Of a DNA stretch of 64,000 nt, positions 1 through 12,606 are shown piece by piece. The stretch is taken from assembly GCF_037392515.1 (NCBI RefSeq), contig NC_090288.1:19872969-19936968 (forward strand), read 5' to 3'. The translations under genes were made by a program, and so were the position numbers. The notes below the pieces were generated by a model, which saw only the letters and a program-made list of their open reading frames with translations, did no database searches and was not told the DNA's origin. The DNA comes from Haliotis asinina. Lineage: Eukaryota > Mollusca > Gastropoda > Lepetellida > Haliotidae. Each line of letters begins with the position of its first letter. Position 1 is the stretch's first letter.

Positions 1-125
1 ACTCTCTTCCATCATTCAAAGCCCATCTGAAAACCTATCTGTTCAACTACTGTCTTTGCTAAAGCGCTTTGAGAATGCATAGATGTGTTCAAAAGCGCTA
101 TACAAATGGAACTACTACTATTATT
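1..125 (+). mobile_element. Possible 3' tail of a non-LTR retrotransposon
   Basis: The stretch has paired AAGCGCT-type motifs (around 62 and 104) followed by a short ATT microsatellite tail (about 113-130). This resembles 3' ends of non-LTR retrotransposons in marine invertebrate genomes. The resemblance is from memory and no reverse transcriptase codons are visible before the window edge, so this is a weak call. Confidence 0.3.
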
Positions 126-3100
126 ATTATGTTTTACAGATTAAGAATGAAATGCAGCAGAGAGGGTTTGGGTGATCTTGGCTCAGTCAGGCTGGTTACG
201 GTCATCATCAGCTTAGGCCCCTCGCCCCCTCTACAGGCAACCCAGACAGCGAATGGGACTTCTCCCAGGAAACACTGCCTAGTCAAACCCACCAAGAACC
301 TTTTTGGAGAATATGAAGGCTCCCCAACACTGCAGCCTTCTGCATTACCCAGATTGTCAGAAGGGCTGTGCTCCCGGTGGAAAACCTGGGCACACTTCTG
401 TTCTGTGCCAAGAGATCAGGAGGTACCAGACCCAGGGCTCCGAGAACAATGGGGAGCCTGATGACAGTGTACTTGGGATGCGAGACATTTTAAAGGCAAG
501 GTCTGCATATTTATCATGCTTTTCCTGTATCTTGCTGTCAAAAGGGACAGAAAGTTCAATGATGTAAATAACTTCATTGGTTTTATCAAAAGTCAAGGTC
601 AGGTTTGTTGGCTGGAATTCATCTCAGGCTGTATATTGGCCTATTCGAGAGAAGTTTAAAAGCATTGTTTTCCAGGATGCCCTGGACGTGTTCAGGGTTG
701 TACCATGGATGGACTTCGGGTTCAAAGCCACAGGCATGGTGGAGACAATAGTGAAAGCAGTGAGTCATGCCATCATGTCTTTAACGACATGCTGTTTGTG
801 CCAAGGAAGAGCATCCACTGACAAGGTGTTGGACAGTCTCTGTATAATCATATTATTATTATGAGCCATTTGCTCATTCATCTACATGTAGACCATAGTC
901 CTGTCTAGACATAATATGCTGCTGGTTCCAGATTTATAAGACAAGCGGCAGATTGGGATAAGCATTGCAACCTGAGGACAGATAATTGATTGTTTCCAAG
1001 AAAGGGTGTCACACATATTGAAGAAACACATTTTATTTGATTGCATTATCAAAATAATTGCACTTTAATATACTAATATCATTCAGGATTACTGCAAATA
1101 ACATACCTGTATAACATTGTTATTTCTGACTGATATCCCTTCACTGTCAGCCATCCATTGCTATTTGAGACACTTGTGATATCTCCCTCCACAAACTGCT
1201 TGTGCATGAGTGAGGTTGGAAAACCACACTTCTTTGCAGTGTGTACCACTGTCAGGTCCATTCAGTGTATGAGTTCCCATTGGATGTTATTTAGTTTTAC
1301 TGTAATAACTTCAAAATTGAAGTTCATGTTGTTTACGATGAAACTTGATGGTTCTTCAGTTCTGTGTGAAAGCTGTAGTAGTTCAGTTGATGTCGCTCCC
1401 CTTCTTACATGTAAGGCATTTTGGTTGGATCTTCAATAAAACACTTACCTCATGTGACCATAACTTTCTGTACCCAATAGTCAATTAAGTTTAGAACCAA
1501 GATCGGATAAACAACAAGTCAGCAATTTAAGAAAGTCACAGTGATGTCAACACCAGAAGTGACATTGTCAGAAAATAAGAGACCTCACCTGGGAATGAAG
1601 TAACAAGGGACAAGATTGATTACATCATAAAAAGAGTAAATCCTGGAATTCACAGGAAGGCCTCAGAATATTTGCACATGTCCTTAACATTATTCAGAAG
1701 TCAGGCCACTTAAGAGAAACTAGAGACACATTATAACCTTTTTGCCTGAAACTGTTCTTCACAGGTTTAATATTGATTTTTTTTCAAAAATCCAAAGAAT
1801 TATTGTCCATGTTCTTTCACTGAAGGAATTTTTTCTCTTCTTGCGGAAGATGGCTGTGATAAACTAATGTCAACACAGATCAACGCTCTGACAGACAGGA
1901 ATATGTTGATTCTCCATGTTCTGATGCATGTGAGAAATTTCTGGTAGTGATTAAGAAAGAGCTATAGAAAAATGGTCCAGAAACATTACACTTGGCAAGA
2001 TCTATGATATTCAATCAGATTCTGGATATTCTTCGGAATACTACACATCTGTTCAATCCCAGGAGAAGGATGAGGATTGCCTTGGATTGCCCTTGGCTAC
2101 AAATCCAGCCGTGAGCCTAAGTCAGAGACCAATGTGCATAGGGCTACCAATCCTTTATCAGTAGATTAAAGATGTTTCATCTATGAAGTATCCAGATGCC
2201 TGGGTTGGAAATTATTTCAAGGAAAGGACACTGATAATACGAACAACCGAAAAAAGAAATGCCAGGGATTTGCTGACAAAGTACCAGGCTCCACCTGAAC
2301 AAAACTATCCTAGTGATTGTAGGTAAAGATTATTGTAAACTACAATCAAAAGTTAATATTGGTTCTAGACCAAATAAATAGCTGAGATGAATGTTACAAA
2401 ATGGCATTAAAGTCAGGGTATGTTTCACACAAGTAATCAGCTTCATGTTCAAAGATTGAAAGAAAGATTTATATTACTTTCTTGAAACCTGATGAATGGC
2501 TTTGACACTTCTAAAAGCCTGAGAATGCGCCACTGATTTAATGTAAGAAAGATAGTTATTTGTGGTAGTGAATCACTTAATTATCAATTTAATATAAAAT
2601 CCTAGTATTACCAGCAATGCTGGAAGAAGTTTAACTCAACAAACCTTTTCAGCAAACAAGGAAATTATAACAATTAAATGGGCCTGCAGGCAATCGGCAA
2701 TGGCTGAAATCTATTTCATTGCCTCAATGCCAACTCAACCTATTAAAACGAGCTCAGAATGATTTCACTGCAATCCAGAGCAGTGTGAAAATTCAACTTC
2801 ACCTTTAGAATTTATCCAGTGACACCTCACAATAGCTGTTTTTTCTCGAGAGATATCGTGAGCTGTTTCAGTCAGTCTGTGTGATTTCAAGTGGAAAAGA
2901 TTCCAGCAGGGGAGACCTGAAATCCGAAATTGCTAATGACCCTGCAACAGTGCCGATGATAGCAGATTTCCTCTACATGTTAAGGAAAGATCAACAGTTT
3001 TTGCATGGGACATGGAAAAGTTCAAGCTCCCTTAAGGAACATGCACATTAGAATTTTTGGAAAAGATGCACTAATAGTGTCACTAATGATGGATAGTGAT

Positions 3101-3394
3101 GGATGAAGCCATCGTCTCGAGAAAATCCAAAGATGTTTTTAAGGGTCATGACATCTGAAAAAGAATGTTACTGGCTCAAATGTGAAAGAGGTTTTCTTGG
3201 AATTAACAGTTATGATAAAATTTGTTTACCTAAATTCAAGTGAAATTTGCCATTAGTTTAAGTCTACCTACAGTCAGTCAGAATGCATGTTCCTTTAGCC
3301 TTTTGCTTAGCACTAGTGAGGGCAGTAAACTAAACTGACCAAAATCGATTTATTAACAGTTCTTGATGAAGTATCACTATATCTAAGAAATGTT
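126..3394. other. AT-rich DNA without recognisable gene
   Basis: Open frames here are short (under 131 codons), lack recognisable domains and overlap in several frames. No tRNA, rRNA or clear transposon end was seen. It could be intron, UTR or intergenic DNA of a host gene; the sequence alone does not decide. Confidence 0.5.
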
Positions 3395-3480
3395 GGGTGG
3401 TGGGGTGACCTTGTTTAAATTGTTCACTCATCATGCTGAAGACCCAGGTGCAATTCCCCACATGGGTACCCATTTATGGT
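3395..3480 (+). repeat. Diverged tRNA-derived SINE head
   Basis: A tRNA-like promoter is recognisable: a degenerate A box (TGACCTTGTTT, about 3406-3416) and a B box-like GGTGCAATTCC (about 3447-3457), with a CCCCACATGGGTACC continuation. I recall the same head from mollusc SINEs. The copy is mutated in both boxes and is probably a dead insertion. Confidence 0.5.
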
Positions 3481-5547
3481 CATGCATAATAGCATATCGG
3501 CATTGTCAACGAGTATGATTATCAGACAGACAGTGCATGGGTATCCTACCTGTTATGTTCAACTCTTCTTAACGCAAAGATTGTGAATGTTAGAGAAGAA
3601 AATCACTGAAAAAGTTTATTTTCTGAAAGGAAACATGGACCCTAAGTCTTACTTCACAGAGCAAGCATTTTCCCCAAATGGAAGGGCATAGTGATAAAAC
3701 TATGATTATAAGAAAGTCAGAGGTGTTGCCAATTTCTTAAAATATGGATATCAGTCAACTGGAATCACATTGGGCCTAATTTATGCAGGTTGAATTAGTG
3801 TGCAATGTTTTAAAACTGAAAGAATTAAACTTGAGTACAGTAGTCCTTGAGTTTTCTGGAGATGACAGTGATGGGGTTATTTCGTTTTGTTTTTCCAAGT
3901 ACTTGCAAACAACATGCGAATAATTGCTCAGATACAAATGTGGTAAGTTTATTTGACTGATACATTTCCATGTAATTAGCAGAATAACATGCATTCCTGC
4001 TTTTAATTAACACTTTTATGCTTTCAGTTTCAGAGCCACCAAATCTTCCATATATTTGTAGTGGCAGCAGCGTTTGTACACTATCATGGAATCTCTGAGA
4101 TTGCCAACTACCGCCTTACACGAGGGGACTGCCTTGAGACCGAGATTGAATGAGCATAATGGATAACTATGGTTTGCCATCTGAAGAAGTTTGTGACAGT
4201 GGATAGGAGAAAGCAAGTCAGTTCAAATTGGTGTTTGTTGGCTCATCAACTTGATACTGTAACTTCGATTTTGACAGCTGTCAGAAACGAGATGGAGTGT
4301 TTGAAATGATCATCCCAGGTCTTCTAGACTTTGTTGCCTTTACAGTTTATATTGAGCCAAACTGCGCCTCACTTTGCTCTTACATTTTGAGGATTATTTA
4401 TTTTCATTAAGAGAGACAAATCAATTTGAAACTTGCTTTGAGTGTGTTTGAATGATACCTTACATTGGCTGAAACGGATACCAAAGCATGTTTGCATAGT
4501 TTTCAATTAAAGTTGGTGACCAGTCTGAAATTGTGATAATGTCTATTTCTCCATGGCATGTGATACATGAAGAGATTTTATAAGTAGATTACTGAGGGGG
4601 TCACAAGGACCAAATTGTCCTGATATCACTAATATGCAAAGTGTTAACTGTGCCACTTTTATGCCATTTGTTTTGAAAAGTGTATATATTTCTCTGCCAT
4701 AGATGCAAACTTTGACACACAAGATCCAAAGTGTAACATTTCTCATAAATTTCTCAGTTATCTTTCTGACACTGCTTAAGTGCCTTGACGTGAGGTTAGG
4801 AATACAGAACTTTGTATGATTTTAAAATGAAACTAAATAACCTCGCCAGCTGAAATTCTGCATGCTGCAAATGTATTATCTGCATTGATTGGGAGTAAGG
4901 GCAAAATGTAGTATTTTGCCTTTGGTTTAACTTCTAAACTCACCTTGAAAAAAATACTCAGAAGTATGGGACAGGCTTTATAGTCAAGGATGATTCAAAG
5001 TCAAACACCTTCTGATAACAAGTGATACATCTAAAAAGTAGTTTCAGCACACCAAGACTGTCCATGGATGATAGGCCAGCATTTTCAACAGCTAATCTTT
5101 TTGGTTTCAACAAATTTATAAATATCTGAGACCTGTGTTGCTTTGGATTTCCATCCCACATTTAGTTTCCCTCTAAAAGTTGTTTGAGAGTGAGGAACTC
5201 AACAGAACTAGAACATCATACCCACTGGTTTTAATCCATGGCAAGGCATGTCATGTCATGCATTCACCCAGTAATTGTGTTTTTGTCAGAAAATTTGGCA
5301 ACATGTTGTCGATGAATGAGAAACAAAACAAAATGGGAAACAAAACGTTTTGTGTGTGCCTAGATATAGTGTTCAACATATCAGAAAATATTACAGTTTT
5401 CTATAAATGGTAAGTACAATTTGAAATACTTGTCAGGTAACTTTTTGTTGAGGTGGAGGTGCAAATGGGTATCACATGCTTTTAGGCTTTGTTAAAATGT
5501 TTCATACATTATTGATGGTGCTTGGCTTTTGCACAGATTTGTACATG
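3481..5547. other. AT-rich DNA, nothing recognised
   Basis: Only short open frames (77 codons or fewer) with no domain signature, in AT-rich sequence. No repeat or RNA gene was seen. Confidence 0.5.
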
Positions 5548-5555
5548 ATTTCTAT

Positions 5556-6235
5556 TAGGGCCAGGATGGGTAACCCAGATACACGGGATGGGCAGGTAAG
5601 AATTTAGAACCAGGTACCCATCTCAGTACCAAGACCAGTTATGATCGTGTGACTAATTTGTTAAACAGTACACTTTTATCACCACAGGGTTGTATTGTCT
5701 TTAAAGATTTAGGTATGAACTAGTCACTTCTTTTGAAAATAATACATGGTTAAAACAAGGCTCCAGATAATTCTTCAACCTGAGAAGTACGCTTTTATTT
5801 TTTTTAAATATAAGAGTACTGGGAAAAGTTAGAGTACTGAATGGAATTTTATGGTGTGTAAGTAAGTTTCATATATGCATCACAACATTGCTACTATTGT
5901 GTAAACAGGTCAATGAACAATAAAGCAATATTTTTTCAGTTAAATATATCCGTAAATGATTCTAATACCATACACCATCCCTGTGGTGCGTATCTGATAC
6001 ATTTTCTGATTTTTTTCCTACCTTATCGAGCATATTTTTTATCCTTACATATGCAGATACGGCCCTTACAGCCCTTAGGTTAAGATATTGAAAAAGTTTT
6101 ATCCTCCAAGCCAAAGAATATATTGCCACTTCATGCATATTTGCTGTCAGGAATTAACATTATGTGAAAGCAGATAGGGTAGGGAAATAGAGGGTAGGGT
6201 ACTTGGACATAAAACTTGGACCCGTCCCAGCCCTA
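5556..6235. mobile_element. Non-autonomous hAT-type element (MITE-like)
   Basis: The 680-bp stretch starts TAGGGCCAGGATGGGT and ends with the imperfect inverse, TAGGGCTGGGACGGGT on the other strand. It is bounded by the identical 8-bp direct repeat ATTTCTAT at 5548-5555 and 6236-6243. Eight-base duplications with TAGGG/CAGGG-type ends are typical of hAT transposons. There is no transposase frame inside, so it must have been mobilised in trans. The perfect duplication means both ends are intact. The superfamily is inferred from duplication length and end sequence only. Confidence 0.8.
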
Positions 6236-6450
6236 ATTTCTATAATGAGTGTAACTTTTAGAACATTCTCTGTAATCTTTAACATAAAACATTATTTTAA
6301 TTCATGATAAATATCATTCAGTGATTAGTTACACGTAACAGTGTGCCTATATTTGTAGCATACTACTGTCACTGTGTCATCACCTATTTTCTTTCAGTTT
6401 GAAATTTAAAAGATGATATTACAGGCCAAGATTTGTATTGTTGAACTAAG

Positions 6451-6521
6451 AGTTAATTATTACAGTTTTGTCTCAAAACAGGTCAATATATTGACCTACT
6501 GAGATAAAACTGTAATAATTT
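6451..6521. repeat. Near-perfect 70-bp inverted repeat
   Basis: Two arms of about 33 bases (6455-6487 and 6488-6521) are near-perfect reverse complements, meeting at the palindrome AGGTCAATATATTGACCT with almost no loop. It may be the remnant of a small fold-back transposon or a cruciform-forming site. The near absence of a loop argues against a microRNA precursor. Confidence 0.7.
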
Positions 6522-9500
6522 TGAAATTACCATGCTCACCCAACACTGAAGAAAAAGGTTTTTGAAGCGGACCATCCAGCTTTGCGCGGGAACAATCTGG
6601 TCTACTTGATGTGCATTTAACCAGTAGTGTTAAGCCAGTTTAAATTATGTTGTTTCTTCTCAACTAATCTGGATTATATGAGTTATCAGCTTGTTGGCTC
6701 TATTCGCCTACCTTTGCTGATAGACTGGTACATGCAAAATGAAATCAGATATATATGTTTATGTATTTTTTCTTACACAATTACAACTCTGTACAATTCA
6801 CATGTTACACAACTTTAGGCAGAAAGAAGCAAAATCTGCATACTCCATGAGGGTGTTTTCATCCTGCTATAGGTGCATTTTCAGACCTAAAAGGGTTTCA
6901 TCCAATCTGATATATTTCCTAAGATCACAATCCTAAGGATTTACACTAATTGTATCTCTAAGATTGTTTTGTGCAAGTGGGCCCTGGTCTGTAATTTGTA
7001 CAATCATTAACGCTTCCCTTTTTATTAATCGGTATGACGCTTTCTTCTTTCCAGACAGCCAGGAATACATGTTGTTGAAGTGATAGATTAAAAAGTCTCG
7101 TCTAGAAGCAGTGCACGACATATCTTGGAAAAATATAGCACTACTCTTTTTTGTTTTAGCTGACCTGAGTAATATCTGCTCGTGAAGGGTCGTCAATCAC
7201 TTGATACTTCCTAAATCCAAACTTTGCCCACAGAATGTTATTTATGTATCTTGAAGAAGAATAATCAGACATGCTATGCATGTATCATGACTACATGTAA
7301 AGTATATTGTTTTGGGGAATGACAATAAAATATGCTATATTTTCTGGTGTTTTGGGATATTTCTCACACCTTATTTAACCTTTGACCTTTATGCAGTGTT
7401 TGTGACTGCCAATAGTGCCATGGCTTGACATGTATTATGTCCCTCTGTGTAGCCAGTTATGCATGTTTTTAGTAATTGTGTAATTTAATTAGCAGGCTCT
7501 ATGGTAGAATACTGGAACTGTTTCTGTCTGTAATATTCTAGGGTGAAAAACAGACTAAGCAAAAAAGACTTGTTATATGGCATTCAGTGCAAAGGCCAGT
7601 AACTCTTTATGTGATGAAGAAGCAGAACTGTTAATTATCTTGTGCAGTTTGTTTTCAAGTATGCCGGTAACCGTTTCAGCCCTAGTGTTCCTTGGGGATA
7701 TATTCCAATTACTTTGAAGACACAGTTGATTTTAACATGGTTGTACACACATGTGAACATGATGATATGTTAAAGACTTGTTCATATTGTTGAATAGTGT
7801 GCCTCTCGGGAATGTTGTGCAAGAATGATTGAAATCACCACTGAGTTGTTATGTTGTAAATTTTATGTATATAATATATCTTCTCATGTTAATTTATGTT
7901 TGGTGCTCTTTCATTGGTGTAGATACATACATGTAAATACAAATGAACACACACTCTCTGCATTTAAAAACTAGCAATAAAAAGGTGAAGTAGATTGCTC
8001 TCTTTATCTGGTTGTTTGTATGTCTGAAATGCCCATGCTACAGAAGATACTGAATAGTTAAGTACGGCATATGAATGTAAATATTTACTTTATCATGTTT
8101 CTATACAGAGATACATCTGTCTCTCTTTCATTCACACTCACAAACATGCACACACAGAGCAAACAACATAAAAAACAAAAATACACTGAGAAAACCCACT
8201 TTATTAAGCATGCACTTTTCTTAAGAAGTTACCAGCTCTCTGCATAGTTGCGTTTTTTCATGCCTCTGGGTTTTAAAGGAATCATTTTCTCATTAAAAGA
8301 TTTTTACATGCAAACCAGTTTCTGATTTCTGATTTTAAGCTCACCTGACTGATTACCAAGTGAGGTTTGTCAGGGCCTGCTTGTCCATTGAATTGTATCA
8401 GCTTCAGAGCTATCTGCTATCTCACAAGAAACAAGTCACAGCGACCACATTGATTGGTTAGCTTACATGTCTTCTATAGAGACTCTAAAGGTGTGCATCT
8501 CATATTTTGTTTTTGTATTTTATGGATGGATGCTACTCAGCTATTTCGAATTGGACTGATAATTACAACATGCACAGTTCATAATGGGGTTCCATGACTA
8601 TTTCTGTCATTATACTACTTTCTTTGACTTATAACTTGCACTTGAAAAAGTTCAAAATTCAAATTTGGTTCTTTAAATGTGTTCTTTTTGAAATTGCATG
8701 TTTCTACCTGTAATGATGACATATCTTCCATTAAATGTTGTAATATCATTGCTGAGTGCAACTTTTGCTGTGGTGGTGTTGTTTTTATTGATATGATTGC
8801 ATATATCGGTATATGGGCTCTGAGGTGAGCTACAATGGTATGGCATTATTTTCTGCTACAAAGGTTCATTAACTCTTTTTTGGGGGACAGCAGTTAATAC
8901 TACAAACAGGAATGCATACAAATGACGTGAAGGTGTAAACATAAGAGTGATTGTCAAATGATTGCAACTGTTCATTAGAATTTGTGATTATTGTGTTTAA
9001 ACATGTGCTGTGTTGGACTAGGCTGATCTGTGATAAATGTCAACATTTAAAAGAAAGGCAGTTAAGACACTTCCAATAATATCTGATAAATATGTTAATG
9101 ATATTGATAATCATTCCGAAACAGATGGTCTTCATTGTCCTTTGCTTGATCCCATTGTCACTTGTCAACGTTCCTGTGGAAGTTCAAGGGAAGAAAATAC
9201 ACAATGTGTGTGGCATCAACTACAGAGGATCAGGGGATGACCTGGCTGCTTGTGAAGAGAAGTTTTGAGATAAAATGTAATTGTATGTATGTAATGGTGA
9301 TAGAGGCATGCATCCTGTGGAGTATGTAGGTGTTTTTTCCGCTTGTGTCAGTCATGAAGGTAATGAATTAAATGGCTATTTCATCTTTGTGTGATTTGGT
9401 TCAGAATGCTATGGTGGTGAGTAGGTCCATGTTATTTACCAAAATGTATAAATGAGGGTGCTTGAAGGAACATTGAGCTTCTACTCCCTGTGAATGATTC

Positions 9501-9805
9501 AGTACAGGACTGTTGTTCATTTATATGCCATGTGATGTTAAATTTAATCGTGTCAGGCAATTTGTTTTTCTTGGTCAGAAGTCGATCCTCAATAAAGCAG
9601 CCCCATCCAAATGTGAATGCTTTACATGTTTGTGCCAATGGCTATGGCTATTTGTTTTTGTCACAGTATGTAAAATCTTGGGGATTATTTGGTGAGGCTT
9701 CCAAAATAATGTCTCAAGGGAACTGTTTAGACATAATGTTTGGACATGACAATAGTTTGTCAGCCATCTGGCTATTGAAGTATTTACTGTCTGTATACTG
9801 AATTA
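6522..9805. other. AT-rich DNA, nothing recognised
   Basis: Short overlapping open frames only (103 codons or fewer), no domain, no RNA gene and no clear transposon end seen. Confidence 0.5.
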
Positions 9806-10771
9806 CGAGGGTTGGCTGAAAAGTTCTAAGCCTCACTGTGAAAAAAAGTTACAAAGTCCACGTTTGTAATTTATTTTTCTACATAGTCCCCTTCCAAGTT
9901 CACACACTTTTGCCAGTGATGCTGCAAGGCCCGAATCCCGGTCAGGAAGAAATCTTCTTCAGCTACCCTAAAAAAATCAGTCACAGCGGAAATGGCGTCA
10001 TCATTACTTGCAAAATGGCGACCGGCGAGTTCCTTTTTCATTTTGGGGAACAGGTGGAAGTCAGAAGGAGCCAAATCAGGTGAATAAGGAGGATGGTCAA
10101 TGAGTTCAAAGCCACAATCGCGGATTGTTGACATGGGCACCACCGATTTGTGAACAGGAGCATTGTCTTGGTGGAAGAGGACACCTTTAGCGATCATCCC
10201 TCGTCGTTTGGCTTTGATTGCTTCTCGCAACTGGTTCAGTAGATCAGCATAGTATCTGCCGTTGATAGTTTGACCTTTTTCAAGATAATCAATGAGCAGA
10301 ATACCCCTGAAATCCCAAAAGACTGATGCCATCACCTTTCCAGCTGAAGGAACAGACTTGGCTTTCTTCGGAGCTGGTGAATCAGGATGCTTCCACTGTT
10401 TTGACTGCAGTTTTGTTTCTGGTTGAAAGTGATGTATCCAGGTCTCATCCATGGTTACAAATCGTGCCTCAAAATCATCGGGATCTGCTTCAAAACGCCG
10501 CAAATTGTCAAGGGACGTCTGGAACCTGACACGTTTCTGTTCTGCTGTCAAGAGCTTTGGCACCCATCTTGCAGAAACTTTCGTCATTCCTAATTCGCTG
10601 GTGATAATATGCTCAACCCTCTCATGACAGATGCCCACTACACTAGCAATATGTCGAGTAGTCAATCGTCGATCATCCATCAACATATCGAGCACTGTTG
10701 AAGGCCTTCCTGAGCGTGGGTCATCATCAAGGCTTTGTCTCCCACGCTGAGAACTTTTCAGCCAACCCTCG
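9806..10771 (-). mobile_element. mariner (Tc1/mariner) transposon, internally deleted
   Basis: The ends carry 22-bp inverted repeats (CGAGGGTTGGCTGAAAAGTTCT) and are flanked by the TA dinucleotide duplicated on insertion (9804-9805 and 10772-10773), as in mariner elements. At 966 bp it is shorter than the usual ~1.3 kb because the 5' part of the transposase gene, which encodes the N-terminal DNA-binding helix-turn-helix, is missing. A second, more deleted copy lies at 40167-40980. Confidence 0.92.
9871..10695 (-). pseudogene. mariner transposase, N-terminally truncated
   Basis: A 274-codon open frame encodes the C-terminal ~80% of a mariner transposase, the cut-and-paste enzyme that binds the terminal repeats and integrates at TA. 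Visible blocks, in order: WVPKLLT linker, VTMDETWIHHF with the first catalytic Asp, HQDNAPVH with the second, and PYSPDLAPSDFHLF with the third, the last two spaced as DD34D. Family members are about 340-350 residues. The missing part is the first helix-turn-helix, and the frame opens on GTG instead of ATG, so no full enzyme can be made. No stops interrupt the remaining catalytic domain, so the deletion is probably fairly recent, or the copy spread as a deletion derivative. Confidence 0.9.
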
Positions 10772-10855
10772 TATTATGAATAGTGATAAGAGTTTCTGGC
10801 CCGTGAACTGCACATTCTGTTTTTCTGTTGGAAGCATATATTAATGCTAGATAGC

Positions 10856-10878
10856 CGATTTTTATCCCCCGACAGAGA

Positions 10879-10970
<92 letters not shown>

Positions 10971-12320
10971 TCTAGGTGACGACTCGTCTGTCTGTCCGTT
11001 CGTCCGTAATCATTTTGTTTCCCGAGCATATCTCAGAAACCATTCAATATTTTTACACCAAACTTGATAGATATAATAATATCTACCTATAGTTTTGCTT
11101 TTTGCTATTTACAGATTGTATTTATGTTTGTTTTTCGTAGGAACATTTTGGTGTTAGTCTAATGGTGGCGTGGGCTTCAATTCCTGAGCTGAACTCAAAA
11201 ACCATTCAATATTTGTCTGCAAAACTTGGTAGATGTACCAATCAGAAGCTAAAATGGTGCCTTTTGCTATTTGCAGGTTTTTGTGATGTATCATTTTCTC
11301 GGTTTCCATGGAAACGTTTTGGACTTTGTCTTTAAACTCAGAGGTGTGTTTCATTTTCCGGAGCACATCTCAAAACCGTTGTAATATCTATCAGCAAAAG
11401 TTAGTGGATATGTGTTGCAGACACCAAAGTGGTGCCTTTTGGTATTTACAAGCTTTTGTAATTTATTATTTTCTCGTTTTCCATGGAAACATTTCAGACT
11501 TAGTCTCGAAATGGAGGGATGGGCTTCGTTTCCGGAGCAGAACTCAAAACCGTTCAATATTTTTCTGCAAAACTTGTTACATACATGAGTCAGAAACTAA
11601 AGTGGTGCCTATTGGTACTTACAAGTTTTTGTGATCTGTTATTTTCTCGGTTTCCATGGAAAATGGAAGGATGGGCACAACTCAAAATCTGTTCTTTATT
11701 TTTCTGCAGAACTTGGTAGATATACCAATCAGAAGCTAAAATGGTGCCTTTTGCTATTTACAGGTTTATGTGATTTTTCATTTTCTCAGTTCCAATGTTT
11801 CCATTTTCTCAGTTTTAGACTTTGTCGGAGGTGTGTTTCGTTTCCGGAGCACATCTACAAAAGTCCCTAATATCTGTCAGCACAACTTGTTAGATATATG
11901 TGGCAGACCCCAAAGTGGTGAATTTTGCTATTTACAGATTTTTGTGATTTATCATTTTCCCACTTTCCATGGAAACAATTCTGATTTAGTCTCAAAATGG
12001 ATGGGCTTCTTTTCTGGAGCACAACTCAAAAACTATTCAATATCTTACAGCAAAACTTGGCAGATACCTGAGGCTGACCACAAAGTGGTACCTTTTATAT
12101 TTACAATGTTTTGGCATTTGTATTTTTCCTGTTTTCCTTTGAAACAATTCTGACTAAGTCTCTAAATGGAGGGATAGGCTTCGTTTCCAGAACCTGAAAA
12201 CCATTTCATATCTTTCAACAGATCTTTAAGACAGATCTTGAAGTGGTGCCTTTTGCTGTTTACAGATATATGGCTTATATATTTTGCATGACTTCCTTTG
12301 AAATGTTTCAAACTTAATCT
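10856..12320 (+). repeat. Dispersed repeat with degenerate ~165-175-bp internal tandem units
   Basis: The 5' part (TTTTTATCCCCC... then CTCGTCTGTCTGTCCGTTCG) matches the family copy at 38589-38945. After it come about eight diverged units, each holding blocks such as TTTCCATGGAAACGTTT, GGAGCACATCTC and GTGGTGCCTTTTGCTATTTAC. Long-looking open frames (11308-12153) merely follow the repeat and have no domains. Confidence 0.75.
10879..10970. repeat. (CGCA)n microsatellite
   Basis: About 23 perfect copies of the tetranucleotide lie inside the dispersed repeat. Open frames through it encode only RACV repeats and are not genes. Confidence 0.97.
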
Positions 12321-12335
12321 AAGAAAACATCAAGT

Positions 12336-12606
12336 ACCCGTGAAGGTCCCGGGGTAGAATAGGCCTTCAGCAACCCATGCTTGCCATAAAAGGCGACTAA
12401 GCTTGTCGTAAGAGGCGACTAACGGGATCGGGTGGTCAGGCTCGCTGACTTGGTTGACACATGTCATCGATTCCCAATTGCGCAGATCGATGCTCATGTT
12501 GTTGATCACTGGATTGTCTGGTCCAGATTCGATTATTTACAGACCGCCGCCATATAGCTGTAATATTGCTGAGTGCGGCGTAAAACTAAACTCACTCACT
12601 CACTCA
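12336..12606 (+). repeat. Abalone-type short interspersed repeat, copy 1
   Basis: The ~270-bp unit starts at CCCGTGAAGGTCCCGGGGTA and ends in a CTCACT simple tail. An inverted copy lies at 17760-18027. The middle holds a possible tRNA-like internal promoter (GGTCAGGCTCG, then TCATCGATTCCC), so a SINE is likely. I remember this consensus as highly abundant in Haliotis; that is the main ground for naming the organism. Confidence 0.8.

Noticed and set aside
1..9800. Host protein-coding exons
   Set aside because: No frame showed a recognisable domain or consistent splice structure; AT-rich non-coding DNA fits better.
10758..10971. RACV-repeat ORFs
   Set aside because: Pure translation of the (CGCA)n microsatellite.
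11308..12153. Series of ORFs of 66-127 codons
   Set aside because: They follow the degenerate tandem repeat and share repeat-derived motifs.
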